From positions 2,408,501 to 2,472,500 of the forward strand of contig NZ_CP159402.1 of the NCBI RefSeq assembly GCF_040500525.1: a stretch of DNA of 64,000 bases, given 5' to 3'. Under the pieces are notes generated by a model. It ran no database searches, was not told the DNA's origin, and worked only from the letters and a program-made list of their open reading frames with translations. The DNA is from Azospirillum formosense (lineage in GTDB: Bacteria; Pseudomonadota; Alphaproteobacteria; Azospirillales; Azospirillaceae). Position numbers and translations under genes: made by a program. This document shows, piece after piece, positions 38,846-47,513 of the stretch. The number at the start of each line of letters is the position of its first letter. The stretch's first letter is position 1.

Positions 38846-41272
38846 GTGAGTGTCCTGACCCGATCATACGCCTTCGCCGCGCTGGGGCTGGCGGTGGGAG
38901 TCGGCCTGATGGCCGGACCCTCCGGCTCGCCCGCCATGCTGGGCTTCGCCGGCGTCCTCGGCGCCGCCGGCTTCGGCGGGCTGTTCTGGACCGGCCGGGA
39001 ACGCCGCCGCAGCGACCGGCTGGCCGCCGAGGTGGCGCGCCTGGAGGCCCTGCTGGCCGCCGCTCCCCACGTCTGGTGCGCCTGGGACGCCGACGGCGGG
39101 GCCAGCGCGGCGCCGGGCTGCGCCAGGCTGCTCGGCGCCGCGCCGGGACAGGACATCGCGAAGGCCTTCGCCGACGCCGACGCCCCGCGGGTCGCCGAAG
39201 CCGTCCGCCGCCTGCGCGCCGCGGGCGAGGGCTTCCGAATCGAGGCGACGACCCGGGGCGGGCGGCGCCTTCTGCTGAGCGGAGTCCGGTCCGCCGAGCC
39301 GTCCGCCGGACCGGACTCCGCCAGACCGGACTCCGCCGGATCTCAGGGCAGGACTGAGGCCGGTCATCAGGACGTCGTCTGGCTGGAGGACGTCACCGAC
39401 CGCAGCGCCGAGCGGGACGGGCTGGCCCGGGGGCGGCGCGACGCCGAAGCGGCCCTGGCCGAGCTGCGCGCGGCGGTGGACGCCCTGCCGCTGCCGGTGT
39501 GGCTGCGCGGCGCCGGGCAGACGCTGTCCTGGTGCAACCGCGCCTACGCCCGCGCCGTGGATTCCGAGCCCGCCGCCGTTCCGGACAGCGGTCGGGAGCT
39601 GACCGCGGACGGCGCCGGACGCGCCCTGGCGCAGCGGGCGCTGCACAGCGGGGTCGCGCAGTCGGAGCGGGTCTCCGCCGTCATCGGCACCGAGCGCCGC
39701 CTTCTGGAGGTCACCGAGGCGCCCCTGCCCGCCCCGGACGGCGGCGGCACGCTGGTCGTCGGCTACGCGCTGGACGTCACGGCGGTGGAGGAGTTGCGCG
39801 GCGAGCTGAGCCGCCACCTCGCCGCCCACGCCGAGGTGCTGGAGCGGCTGGGGGCGGCCATCGCCATCTTCGGCGCCGACACGCGGCTGACCTTCTTCAA
39901 CCAGGCCTACGCCCGGCTGTGGGACCTGGAAGAGTCCTGGCTGCGCAGCCAGCCCACCCACGGCGAGATCCTGGAGGAGCTGCGCACCCGCCGCCGCCTG
40001 CCCGAATACGCCGACTACCAGAGCTACAAGCGCGAGCGGCTGAGCCGCTACACCCGCCTGCTGGAGCCGGTCGAGGAGCTGATGCACCTGCCGGACGGCA
40101 CGACGCTGCGCAGCCTCGCCGCTCCCCATCCGCTGGGCGGGCTGATGCAGATCCTGGAGGACGTGACCAACACGCTGGCCCTGGAATCCTCCTACAACAC
40201 GCTGATCGCCGTGCAGCAGGAGACGCTGGACAATCTGGCCGAGGGCATCGCCGTGTTCGGCGGCGACGGCCGGCTGAAGCTGTCCAACCCGGCCTTCGCG
40301 CGCATCTGGGACCTCGACGACGACGATCTGCTGGGCGAGCCGCACATCTCCGGCCTGTTCGAGCGGATGCGGCCGTTCCTGGAGAATGGCGGCGACTGGG
40401 ACAGCCTGAAGGACGAGATGATCGGCGCGACTCTGGAGCGCGCCGTGCGCTCGGGCCGTCTGGAGCGGGCGGACGGCTCGGTGGTCGAGTTCTCCACCCT
40501 GCCGCTGCCCGACGGGGCGGTGCTGAACAGCTATCTCGACGTCACCGACAGCGCCCGGCTGGAGCAGGCGCTGCGCGCCTCCAACGCCGCGCTGGAGGCC
40601 GCCGACCAGCTGAAGAGCGAGTTCATCGCCAACGTCTCGCACCATCTGCGCAACCCGCTGAACGGCATCATCGGCTTCGCCGAGGTGCTGGCGAACCAGT
40701 ATTTCGGCGAGCTGAACCCGCGCCAGATCGAGTATGTGAAGGGCGTCCTCAACGCCGGCGAGCGGCTGCTGGAGCTGATCGACGACGTGGTCGACATGAC
40801 CAGCCTGGGCGCCGGGGTGACCACGCTGGACCGCGGCACCGTGGACGTGCCCGACCTGCTGGAGACGGTGGGCGAGCTGACCCGCGAATGGGCGCGGCGC
40901 GAGGGGCTGCGGCTCGACCTCACCGCCCCGTCGTCGCTGGGCGAGGCCGAGGGCGACGCGCGGCGGCTGAAGCAGGCGCTGTTCACCCTGGTCGTCGGCG
41001 CCATCCGCCACCCGCCGGCGGACCGCCGCATCCTGCTGTCCGGGGAGCGGAGCGCCGGGACCCTGGTGCTGACGGTGGGCAGCGGCAGCGGGCCGGGCGA
41101 GGCCGCCCCACCCTCGCGCTACGACCGCAACGACCCGCGCGGCGCCGCGGCGCTCGGCCTGTCGCTGGTGCGCAACGTCATGGAGCTGCACGGCGGGCGG
41201 CTGGAGGTCGAGGAATGGCCGGGCCACGGCACCCGCTTCCGCTGCGTCCTGCCGCTCCCGCCCGCCGCCTGA
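38846..41272 (+). CDS. PAS-domain histidine kinase, DivL-like
   Basis: 808 residues starting with GTG. Two short hydrophobic helices (YAFAALGLAVGVGLMAG, MLGFAGVLGAAGFGGLFW) are followed by several PAS-type domains (AAIAIFGADTRLTFFNQAYARLW, EGIAVFGGDGRLKLSNPAFARIW) and a HisKA segment VSHHLRNPLNGIIGFAE with His599. The ATPase domain is degenerate: the N-box Asn is replaced (LVVGAIRHPP), the DxGxG loop reads VGSGSGPGEA, while the last Gly motif (LGLSLVRNVMELHGG) remains. A PAS kinase near tsaE and addAB is DivL in related bacteria; Caulobacter DivL has Tyr for the His and acts as a cell-cycle pseudokinase. DivL identity is an inference. Confidence 0.85.
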   Translation: MSVLTRSYAFAALGLAVGVGLMAGPSGSPAMLGFAGVLGAAGFGGLFWTGRERRRSDRLAAEVARLEALLAAAPHVWCAWDADGGASAAPGCARLLGAAPGQDIAKAFADADAPRVAEAVRRLRAAGEGFRIEATTRGGRRLLLSGVRSAEPSAGPDSARPDSAGSQGRTEAGHQDVVWLEDVTDRSAERDGLARGRRDAEAALAELRAAVDALPLPVWLRGAGQTLSWCNRAYARAVDSEPAAVPDSGRELTADGAGRALAQRALHSGVAQSERVSAVIGTERRLLEVTEAPLPAPDGGGTLVVGYALDVTAVEELRGELSRHLAAHAEVLERLGAAIAIFGADTRLTFFNQAYARLWDLEESWLRSQPTHGEILEELRTRRRLPEYADYQSYKRERLSRYTRLLEPVEELMHLPDGTTLRSLAAPHPLGGLMQILEDVTNTLALESSYNTLIAVQQETLDNLAEGIAVFGGDGRLKLSNPAFARIWDLDDDDLLGEPHISGLFERMRPFLENGGDWDSLKDEMIGATLERAVRSGRLERADGSVVEFSTLPLPDGAVLNSYLDVTDSARLEQALRASNAALEAADQLKSEFIANVSHHLRNPLNGIIGFAEVLANQYFGELNPRQIEYVKGVLNAGERLLELIDDVVDMTSLGAGVTTLDRGTVDVPDLLETVGELTREWARREGLRLDLTAPSSLGEAEGDARRLKQALFTLVVGAIRHPPADRRILLSGERSAGTLVLTVGSGSGPGEAAPPSRYDRNDPRGAAALGLSLVRNVMELHGGRLEVEEWPGHGTRFRCVLPLPPAA

Positions 41273-41282
41273 TCCGAAACGG

Positions 41283-42713
41283 TCAGCCCTGGCCGCGCCT
41301 CGCGTCCCGGAAGGGCTCGGCCTTCTGCCCATGCGGCGAGGTGACGGCCTCCGCCGCGGCGACCGGGCGGTCGGTGGTGATCAGACGGGCGCCGCGCTGG
41401 TAGGTGGCCCAGCGCCACAGCCACTGCAGGGTGACCAGCATCCGCTTTTGGAAGTTCACCAGCAGATAGACGTGGATAATCGCCCACAGCACCCAGGCGA
41501 ACCAGCCCTTCAGCTTGCGCGCCCCGAAATCGAAGACGGCGGCGCTGCGACCGACGATGGCGGTGTTGCCGCGGTTGCGGAAGCGGAAGGGCTCCAGCGG
41601 CTGGCCGCGCAGCAGGCTGGCCTCCAGCCCGCCGCCGAGATGCTCGCCCTGCTGCTTGGCGACCTGGGCCAGACCGGGCAGCGGCTTGCCGTCGTCGCCG
41701 GCCAGCGCCGCCGTGTCGCCCAGCGCGTAGACGTCGGGCACGCCCGGCACCGCCATGTCGGCGTTGACCATGATGCGTCCGCTGCGGTCGGTCTCCACCC
41801 CCAGCCAGGACCCGGCGGGCGACGCCTTGACCCCGGCGCCCCAGACGATGGCCCCCGCCGGGATGAAGCGCCCGCCGACCGTGGCGCCCTCCGGCGTGAT
41901 GCTCTCCACCGCCTGCCCGGTCAGCACGACGACGCCCAGCTCCTCCAGCTTGCGGCGGGCGTACTGGCCGAGATCGTCGGGGAAGGTGGAGAGGATGCGC
42001 GGCCCGGCCTCGACCAGCAGGACGCGGGCGGTGCGCGGGTCGATGCGGCGGAAGTCGCGGGCCAGCGCGAAGCGGGCCAGCTCGGCCACCGCCCCGGCCA
42101 TCTCCACGCCGGTGGGGCCGCCGCCGACCACGATGGTGGTCATCAGCGCCTTCTGCCGGGCCGGGTCCTCGCACATCTCCGCCTGCTCGAAATTCATCAG
42201 CAGACGAGCGCGGATCCGCCGGGCGTTCTCGATGGTCTTCAGGCCGGGGGCGATCTCCGCCCAGTCGTCGTGCCCGAAATAGCTGTAGGAGGAGCCGGTG
42301 GCCAGCACCAGCCGGTCGTAGGGAACGATGCTGCCGTCGGCCAGCTCAACCCGCTTGGCCGCGCGGTCGATCCCGGTCACCTCGCCCATCACCACGTCGA
42401 TGTTGGGGTGGCGGCTGACGATGCGGCGGATCGGCTCGGCGATGTCGGCGGGCGACAGCGCGGCGGTCGCCACCTGATAGAGCAGCGGCACGAACAGATG
42501 ATAGTTGTTCCGGTCGATGATGGTGACGCGGATGTTCGTCCCGCCCAGGGCCTCCGCGCAGGCCAGCCCGCCGAACCCCGCGCCGACGATCACGACATGG
42601 GGGCGGCTGTCCACGGGCGCGGGTGTGCGGTCGATCTGCGGCACGGCGGCAACCTCCGGTGACGTTGATCCTGCACCGATAACCGCCGATGCGCCGCCGA
42701 TGTTGCGGTGCAT
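41283..42713 (-). CDS. ndh: Type II NADH dehydrogenase
   Basis: 476 residues. It oxidises NADH at the inner membrane and reduces quinone without pumping. FAD site VVIVGAGFGGLACAEALGG, the second dinucleotide site TTIVVGGGPTGVEMAGAVAEL, and FAD-ribose binding VYALGDTAAL, with the quinone-side segment LAQVAKQQGEHL. The C-terminal stretch WFAWVLWAIIHVYLLVNF and MLVTLQWLWRW is the usual membrane-binding tail. An N-terminal 36-residue extension is disordered. It converges with the DivL-like gene and is followed upstream by repeat copy C. Confidence 0.93.
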   Translation of the reverse strand: MHRNIGGASAVIGAGSTSPEVAAVPQIDRTPAPVDSRPHVVIVGAGFGGLACAEALGGTNIRVTIIDRNNYHLFVPLLYQVATAALSPADIAEPIRRIVSRHPNIDVVMGEVTGIDRAAKRVELADGSIVPYDRLVLATGSSYSYFGHDDWAEIAPGLKTIENARRIRARLLMNFEQAEMCEDPARQKALMTTIVVGGGPTGVEMAGAVAELARFALARDFRRIDPRTARVLLVEAGPRILSTFPDDLGQYARRKLEELGVVVLTGQAVESITPEGATVGGRFIPAGAIVWGAGVKASPAGSWLGVETDRSGRIMVNADMAVPGVPDVYALGDTAALAGDDGKPLPGLAQVAKQQGEHLGGGLEASLLRGQPLEPFRFRNRGNTAIVGRSAAVFDFGARKLKGWFAWVLWAIIHVYLLVNFQKRMLVTLQWLWRWATYQRGARLITTDRPVAAAEAVTSPHGQKAEPFRDARRGQG

Positions 42714-42740
42714 TCCGGAGTCTGAACAGAGGCCACGGTT

Positions 42741-42847
42741 GCCCCCACCCTTCCCATGCTGCGCATGGGCCCCTTCCCTCCCCCGCTTCGCAGGAGAGGG
42801 AGCTTATCCCCTCCCCTGCGAAGCGGGGGAGGGTTAGGGTGGAGGCA
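42741..42847. repeat. Dispersed palindromic repeat, copy C
   Basis: Two nested palindromes (CCCATGCTGCGCATGGG; CCCCGCTTCG and CGAAGCGGGG) between C-rich and G-rich arms ending GAGGGTTAGGGTGGAGGC. It lies between ndh and the EnvZ-like kinase gene. Confidence 0.88.
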
Positions 42848-42886
42848 GAGCTTCCGGAATTGATGCCCAGGCGAGATGCATAAAGC

Positions 42887-44281
42887 TCACCGCGGCAGGG
42901 TCACCGTCACCCGAAGCCCCCCTTCCGGGCGGTTGGAGAGCGCGATGTCGCCGCCATGGCCGCGCACCACCGTGCGGGCGGTGGCCAGCCCCAGCCCCAC
43001 CCCGCCGGTGTCGCGGGAGCGCGAGCGCTCCAGCCGGTAGAAGGGGGCGAAGACCTTCTCGAACTCGGCCTCCGGGATGCCGGGACCGCCGTCCTCGATC
43101 TCCACCCGCAGTTCCCCGTCCGCGGGGCGCAGGCGCACGGTGAAGCCGCCGCCATAGGCGATGGCGTTGTCCATCAGGTTGGCGAAGGCGCGGCGCAGGG
43201 CCACCGGGCGCCCGTCCACCGTCGCGTGCGCCGGCCCCTCGTAGGCGGCCTCGTAGCCGGCGTCCACGCGGTCGTCGCACAGGCTCTGCAGCAGGTCGGC
43301 GAGGTCGAGCGGGCCGCGCGGCTCGTGGTTGGCGTCGTCGCGGGCGAAGGCCAGCGTGGCGTTGATCATCGCCGCCATCTCGTCGAGGTCGGCGAGCATC
43401 TTGCGCTGCATCTCCGGGTCCTCGACCAGCTCGGCGCGCAGGCGCAGGCGGGTCAGCGGCGTGCGCAGGTCGTGGCTCATCGCCGCCAGCATCTGGGTGC
43501 GGTCGGCAACGAAGCGGGCCAGACGCGCCTGCATCCGGTTGAAGGCGCGGGTGGCGGCGCGCAGCTCCTGGGGGCCGGCCTCGGGCAGGGGCGGCGCCTC
43601 GCCGTCCACGCCCAGCCGCTCCGCCGCGTCGGCGAAGCGCGCGATGGGGGCGGTCATGCGGCGCGCCGTCCAGACCGAGACCAGCGCCACCGCGCCGACG
43701 ATGCCGGCCATCCACAGCGCGAAGCGCAGCAGCCGGAACGGCCCCTCCAGCGGGTCGCCGCCGACGAAGGTCAGCCAGGACCCGTCCTTCAGCCCCACCG
43801 ACAGCCGGACGTCGGTGCCCCAGCGGTGCTCGTCCACCGGGAAGGGGCCGGGCATGGGGCGTTCCCGCCGGACCTCGACCACCACGGCGCGGTCGGGATC
43901 GTCCAACTCGCCGCGGATGGCGCGGCGCAGCCGGTCGAAGGGAAAGCCCTCGCGCTGGTTGGCGAAGCGCGGCGTCTCGGGATTCCAGTCCACCCGCAGC
44001 ACGGGGTCGTCGATCGCCTTGACCAGCCGCCGCCGCTCCTGCGGCGGGGTGCTCTCCACGAGCTGGACGATGGCGGTGACGCGCTGGACGAGGACGCGCA
44101 GGCTGTGGGCCGGCGGTCCCGGAGGACGGTCGGTCAGATAGACCAGCGCGCTGACCGCCTGGGTGAGCAGCAGCGCCAGCACCACGGTCAGCACCAGCCG
44201 CGAGGCGATGCTGTCCGGCAGCCAGCGCCGGGCCACCAGCAGGCGGCTCTTGCGGCCCACCTCCAAGCCAAGATTGCTCAT
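42887..44281 (-). CDS. EnvZ-type sensor histidine kinase
   Basis: 464 residues. Helices at about 25-48 (RLVLTVVLALLLTQAVSALV) and 185-205 (LRFALWMAGIVGAVALVSVW) enclose a periplasmic domain of about 140 residues. HAMP (RMTAPIARFADAAERL) precedes HisKA with His270 (MSHDLRTPLTRLRLRAEL) and a complete HATPase (LMDNAIAYGGG, IEDGGPGIPEAEFEKVFAPFYR, GVGLGLATARTVV). The DLRTPLTR and FAPFYR segments are the EnvZ/RstB style. The start is one base after the stop of the upstream regulator gene, so the two form an operon. Confidence 0.95.
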   Translation of the reverse strand: MSNLGLEVGRKSRLLVARRWLPDSIASRLVLTVVLALLLTQAVSALVYLTDRPPGPPAHSLRVLVQRVTAIVQLVESTPPQERRRLVKAIDDPVLRVDWNPETPRFANQREGFPFDRLRRAIRGELDDPDRAVVVEVRRERPMPGPFPVDEHRWGTDVRLSVGLKDGSWLTFVGGDPLEGPFRLLRFALWMAGIVGAVALVSVWTARRMTAPIARFADAAERLGVDGEAPPLPEAGPQELRAATRAFNRMQARLARFVADRTQMLAAMSHDLRTPLTRLRLRAELVEDPEMQRKMLADLDEMAAMINATLAFARDDANHEPRGPLDLADLLQSLCDDRVDAGYEAAYEGPAHATVDGRPVALRRAFANLMDNAIAYGGGFTVRLRPADGELRVEIEDGGPGIPEAEFEKVFAPFYRLERSRSRDTGGVGLGLATARTVVRGHGGDIALSNRPEGGLRVTVTLPR

Positions 44282-44282
44282 C

Positions 44283-45017
44283 TCAGGCCCCCGTCACCGC
44301 CGGGGTGAACAGATAGCCGCCGCCGCGCACCGTCTTGATCATGGTGGGGTCGGCCGGGTCGGGCTCGATCTTGCGGCGCAGCCGGCTGACCTGCACGTCG
44401 ATGGAGCGGTCGAAGGGCACCGCCGAGCGGCCGCGCGCCAGATCGAGCAGCTGGTCGCGGGTCAGCACCCGCTGCGGATGCTCCACGAAGGCGACCAGCA
44501 GGTCGTATTCCCCGGCGGAGAGCTGCACCAGCACCCCGTCGGGCGAGCGAAGTTCCCGTTTGGCGAGATCGAGCGTCCAGCCCTCGAAGCCCAGCGTCTT
44601 GCCCGTGGCGCCGCCGGCCACCGGCGGGCCGGAGGCGCGGCGCAGCACGGCCTTGACGCGGGCCAGCAGCTCGCGCGGGCTGAAGGGTTTCGCCAGATAG
44701 TCGTCGGCGCCCATCTCCAGCCCGACGATGCGGTCCGTCTCCTCGCCCATCGCGGTCAGCATGATGACCGGCGTCTGCGCCGTCTCGGGCGTGGCGCGCA
44801 GGCGGCGGCACAGGCTCAGCCCGTCCTCCCCCGGCATCATCAGGTCGAGCACGATCAGGTCCACGCGCGCGCTGTCCAGCGTGCGCATCATCTCCACCCC
44901 GTCCTTGGCCCCGGTCACGCGGAAGCCGTGCCGCGTCAGGAACTGCGACAGGAGGGTGCGGATTTCGCGGTCGTCGTCGACCACCAGCAGGTGAGGTGTG
45001 CGGTCCATGGAACGCAT
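44283..45017 (-). CDS. OmpR-family response regulator
   Basis: 244 residues. Receiver domain with acidic pocket VVDDD, phospho-acceptor Asp58 (IVLDLMMPGEDG), Thr in MLTAMGE and Lys in YLAKPFSP; then a winged helix (LSAGEYDLLVAFVEHPQRVLTRDQLLD, SIDVQVSRLRRKIE, TVRGGGYLF). First gene of the pair with the EnvZ-type kinase. A Met three codons later is an alternative start. It is divergent from the Spy-like gene, whose control region carries GTTAC repeats that could be its binding sites. Confidence 0.96.
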   Translation of the reverse strand: MRSMDRTPHLLVVDDDREIRTLLSQFLTRHGFRVTGAKDGVEMMRTLDSARVDLIVLDLMMPGEDGLSLCRRLRATPETAQTPVIMLTAMGEETDRIVGLEMGADDYLAKPFSPRELLARVKAVLRRASGPPVAGGATGKTLGFEGWTLDLAKRELRSPDGVLVQLSAGEYDLLVAFVEHPQRVLTRDQLLDLARGRSAVPFDRSIDVQVSRLRRKIEPDPADPTMIKTVRGGGYLFTPAVTGA

Positions 45018-45054
45018 GATCCGACGCGCGGGCGCCGGGGTGAAGAAGAAATGT

Positions 45055-45097
45055 GTAACGCCACGTTACGGGGGCCCCGGCTGTTACACAGCGTTAC
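45055..45097 (+). promoter_or_regulatory. GTTAC repeats, likely response-regulator sites
   Basis: GTAAC (45055-45059) and GTTAC (45065-45069) form an inverted repeat. Two further GTTAC copies (45083-45087 and 45093-45097) form a direct repeat with a ten-base period, the spacing expected for OmpR-family dimers. All lie in the 177 bases between the regulator and the Spy-like gene. Confidence 0.55.
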
Positions 45098-45194
45098 CAA
45101 TTCACGGAAGGCCGGACATCAACCGGATACGTTGCCGGACCATCATCGGGGTCATCGGGAACGCAAGACCCCGTCGATAACAAGGAGCATCCCC

Positions 45195-45743
45195 ATGAAA
45201 CGCGCTATGATGACCACCGCCGCGCTGGTTCTCGGCCTCGGCCTCGCCGTGCCGGTGTTCGCCCAGCAGCAGCCGGGTCCCGGCGCCGGCCCTGGCCCCG
45301 GTCCGGACGGCGGCCGGCATTTCTCCCGGATGTGCGAGGATCAGGACGCCCGGCTGGCCGGCATGCTGGCCTACGCCGAGAAGAAGCTGAACATCACCGA
45401 CCAGCAGCGCGCCGCCTGGACCAAGTTCGCCGACGCCGCGAAGGCGAGCCAGAAGCCCACCCAGGACCTCTGCGCCAAGTACAAGGACCAGCCGATGCCC
45501 GCCGCCGCCCCGGCCCGGCTTGAGCGGATGGAAGCCATGATGTCGGCCCGCCTCGCCCAGCTCCAGCAGGTGCGCCCGGCGGCGACCGACCTCTACGCCC
45601 AGCTCACCCCGGACCAGCAGAAGCAGGCCGACCGCTTCCTGAGCCGCGCCGGCCACGGCATGATGGGCGGTGGCATGGGCGGTCCCGGCCCGCGCCATCA
45701 CGGCCCCGGCCCGGGTCCCGACAAGGGCCCCCGCGGCGGCTGA
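45195..45743 (+). CDS. Spy/CpxP-like LTXXQ periplasmic protein
   Basis: 182 residues. The signal peptide is MMTTAALVLGLGLAVPVFAQ. The mature chain is helical with the two LTXXQ-type motifs (LNITDQQRAAW and LTPDQQKQAD) of the Spy/CpxP family of small chaperones that buffer envelope stress, flanked by Gly/Pro/His-rich tails (GPGAGPGPGPDGG; GGGMGGPGPRHHGPG), which could bind metal. The start is fixed by AAGGAG at 45182-45187. Divergent placement from an EnvZ/OmpR-type pair mirrors CpxAR-cpxP and supports control by that pair. Confidence 0.87.
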   Translation: MKRAMMTTAALVLGLGLAVPVFAQQQPGPGAGPGPGPDGGRHFSRMCEDQDARLAGMLAYAEKKLNITDQQRAAWTKFADAAKASQKPTQDLCAKYKDQPMPAAAPARLERMEAMMSARLAQLQQVRPAATDLYAQLTPDQQKQADRFLSRAGHGMMGGGMGGPGPRHHGPGPGPDKGPRGG

Positions 45744-45771
45744 TCCCTTGCCTCCCGTCAGCCGCTGACGG

Positions 45772-45802
45772 AACGGGCCGCCGGTACTCCCGGCGGCCCG
45801 TT
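45772..45802 (+). terminator. Terminator between the Spy-like and FNR genes
   Basis: AACGGGCCGCCGG and CCGGCGGCCCGTT are exact 13-base complements around TACTC, followed by TTCCGTTTT on the plus strand. It lies between two convergent genes and may serve both. Confidence 0.85.
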
Positions 45803-45809
45803 TCCGTTT

Positions 45810-46832
45810 TCACTCGGCGCCGGGGACGCCCTTGGAGGTCGAATATTCGAAGTGCAGCGCCTCGCCCGGATGGACCAGCGGGTGGATGGCGTGGGCCGCC
45901 TGCGCCGCCTCGGAGAAGCCGCAGAGGATCAGCTTCAGCTTGCCGGGATAGGTGGCGATGTCGCCGATGGCGTAGACGCCGGGCGCGCTGGTGGCGCAGC
46001 CGGGCAGGCTGACGCCGATGTGGCTGCGCTCCAGGTTCAGGCCCCATTCGGCGATCGGCCCCAGATTCATCGACAGGCCGAAGAAGGCGAGCAGCGCGTC
46101 GGCCGGCAGGTCCTTCTCCTCGCCGTCCAGCGTGGCGACGCGCACGGCCGACAGCTGGCCGTTCCCGCCGACCAGTCCAGAGAGCTGGTAGGGCACCACC
46201 ATCTCCACCTTGCCCTCGCGGACCAGGACGTCCATGCGGGCGACGCTTTCCGGGGCGGCGCGGAACTTGGGGCGGCGGTGGACGACGTAGACCTTCTCCG
46301 CCACGTCGGCCAGCGACAGCGTCCAATCCACCGCGGAATCGCCGCCGCCGGCGATGACCACGCGCTTGCCGGCGAAGTCCTGCTTGCGGCGGACCATGTA
46401 GAAGACCGACGTGCCCTCATACTGCTCCAGCCCCTCCAGCGGCGGGCGGTTCGGGCCGAAGGCGCCGCTGCCGGCGGCGATGATCACCGCCTGGGTGTCG
46501 ATCCGCGTGCCGATGCTGGTCTCCACCAGCCAGCGCCCCTCGTCCGTCCGGGTCAGCTTCTCGACCTGCTGGCCCAGATGGTAGGTCGGGCTGAAGGGGG
46601 CGGCCTGCTCCGCCAGCCGGTCGATCAGGGCGGCGGCCTCGATGGCCGGATGGGCCGGGATGTCGTAGATCGGCTTTTCCGGGTACAGCGCGGTGCACTG
46701 CCCGCCCACCATGTCCAGCGCGTCCACCACATGGCATCGCATCTTCAGCATGCCGCATTCGAACACGGCGAAGAGACCGACGGGGCCGGCGCCGACGATG
46801 ACGACGTCGGTGCGATGGACGGTGTGCGACAT
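45810..46832 (-). CDS. Ferredoxin--NADP reductase, thioredoxin-reductase-like type
   Basis: 340 residues. FAD site VVIVGAGPVGLFAVFECGML, then MVGGQCTALYPEKPIYDIPA, NADPH site VVIAGGGDSAVDWTLSLAD and VHRRPKFRA, and the FAD-binding GVYAIGDIATYPGK. It lacks the redox CxxC of thioredoxin reductase, which places it with the YumC-type ferredoxin/flavodoxin reductases. It supplies or takes electrons at ferredoxin. The start MSHTVH is favoured; a TTG seven codons earlier is also open. Confidence 0.92.
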   Translation of the reverse strand: MSHTVHRTDVVIVGAGPVGLFAVFECGMLKMRCHVVDALDMVGGQCTALYPEKPIYDIPAHPAIEAAALIDRLAEQAAPFSPTYHLGQQVEKLTRTDEGRWLVETSIGTRIDTQAVIIAAGSGAFGPNRPPLEGLEQYEGTSVFYMVRRKQDFAGKRVVIAGGGDSAVDWTLSLADVAEKVYVVHRRPKFRAAPESVARMDVLVREGKVEMVVPYQLSGLVGGNGQLSAVRVATLDGEEKDLPADALLAFFGLSMNLGPIAEWGLNLERSHIGVSLPGCATSAPGVYAIGDIATYPGKLKLILCGFSEAAQAAHAIHPLVHPGEALHFEYSTSKGVPGAE

Positions 46833-47043
46833 GGGACGCGCTGCCTTGTGCAAACGGGGGGAACGATGACGCCTTCAATTGTCCGGTTTCGCGCCCCCGG
46901 TCAACCCCGCCCTGCACGGGGAGGGCGGACGGCGCGCGCAAAATGGGTGCGGTCCCGCCGATTTCCTTCTGGGCGTGCGGTCGCGGTGGGGTAGGATTTG
47001 GCCGTTTCCACCGTGCCGGAGCGGCCGCAATGAAGGACAGGCG

Positions 47044-47481
47044 ATGAAGGAGCTGCGCTGCCTCGTGTTCACCGACCAGGAGGTCGTGAAGGCCGTGCTC
47101 GACCGCCGCCGCCGGATGAAGGAGCCGCTGCCCAGCGGCACGGTCGGCAAGGTCACCTATCGCCCCGGCCAGCCCGGCGGCGGCGGGGTGGAGACGCTGA
47201 TCCAGGTGACCGGGGACGAGGGCGACGACCGCAGCATGACCCTGCACGAGTCCGAGGTCGCGGCGGCGCTGGTGTCCTACTGCATGGGGCGCAAGATCCC
47301 CCTGCCCGTCGAGTCCGACAAGATGCTCCACCTGATCAACGGCGCCCTGACGCTGATGATCACCATGAACTTCAAGAAGCCCCCGCGTCTTGTGGAGGAG
47401 CGCATCGAGGCGGCGGAGCCAGCGCCCGGTGCCGCCCCCGCGCCCGGCCCGGTGCCGCGCAAGGCCGCCTCGCGACGTTGA
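47044..47481 (+). CDS. Conserved-looking protein of unknown function
   Basis: 145 residues, cytoplasmic. It opens MKELRCLVFTDQEVVKAVLD, followed by RRRRMKEPLPSGTVGKVTYRP, a Gly-rich turn, ETLIQVTGDEGDD, and HESEVAAALVSYCMGRKIPLP, then a Pro/Ala-rich tail. The mix of beta-rich core and helix gives no family I recognise. It is 32 bases ahead of tsaE on the same strand, so it may share its transcript. The ATG follows GGACAGGCG. Confidence 0.75.
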   Translation: MKELRCLVFTDQEVVKAVLDRRRRMKEPLPSGTVGKVTYRPGQPGGGGVETLIQVTGDEGDDRSMTLHESEVAAALVSYCMGRKIPLPVESDKMLHLINGALTLMITMNFKKPPRLVEERIEAAEPAPGAAPAPGPVPRKAASRR

Positions 47482-47513
47482 TTGCCGCCGTTGATTTGAC
47501 CGCATCCCGTGAC

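Noticed and set aside
35896..39156. 1086-residue minus-strand open frame opposite the hybrid kinase
   Set aside because: Composition is that of a shadow frame; the plus strand encodes clear kinase domains.
45810..46832. Thioredoxin reductase
   Set aside because: No redox CxxC motif; sequence fits the ferredoxin-NADP reductase branch.
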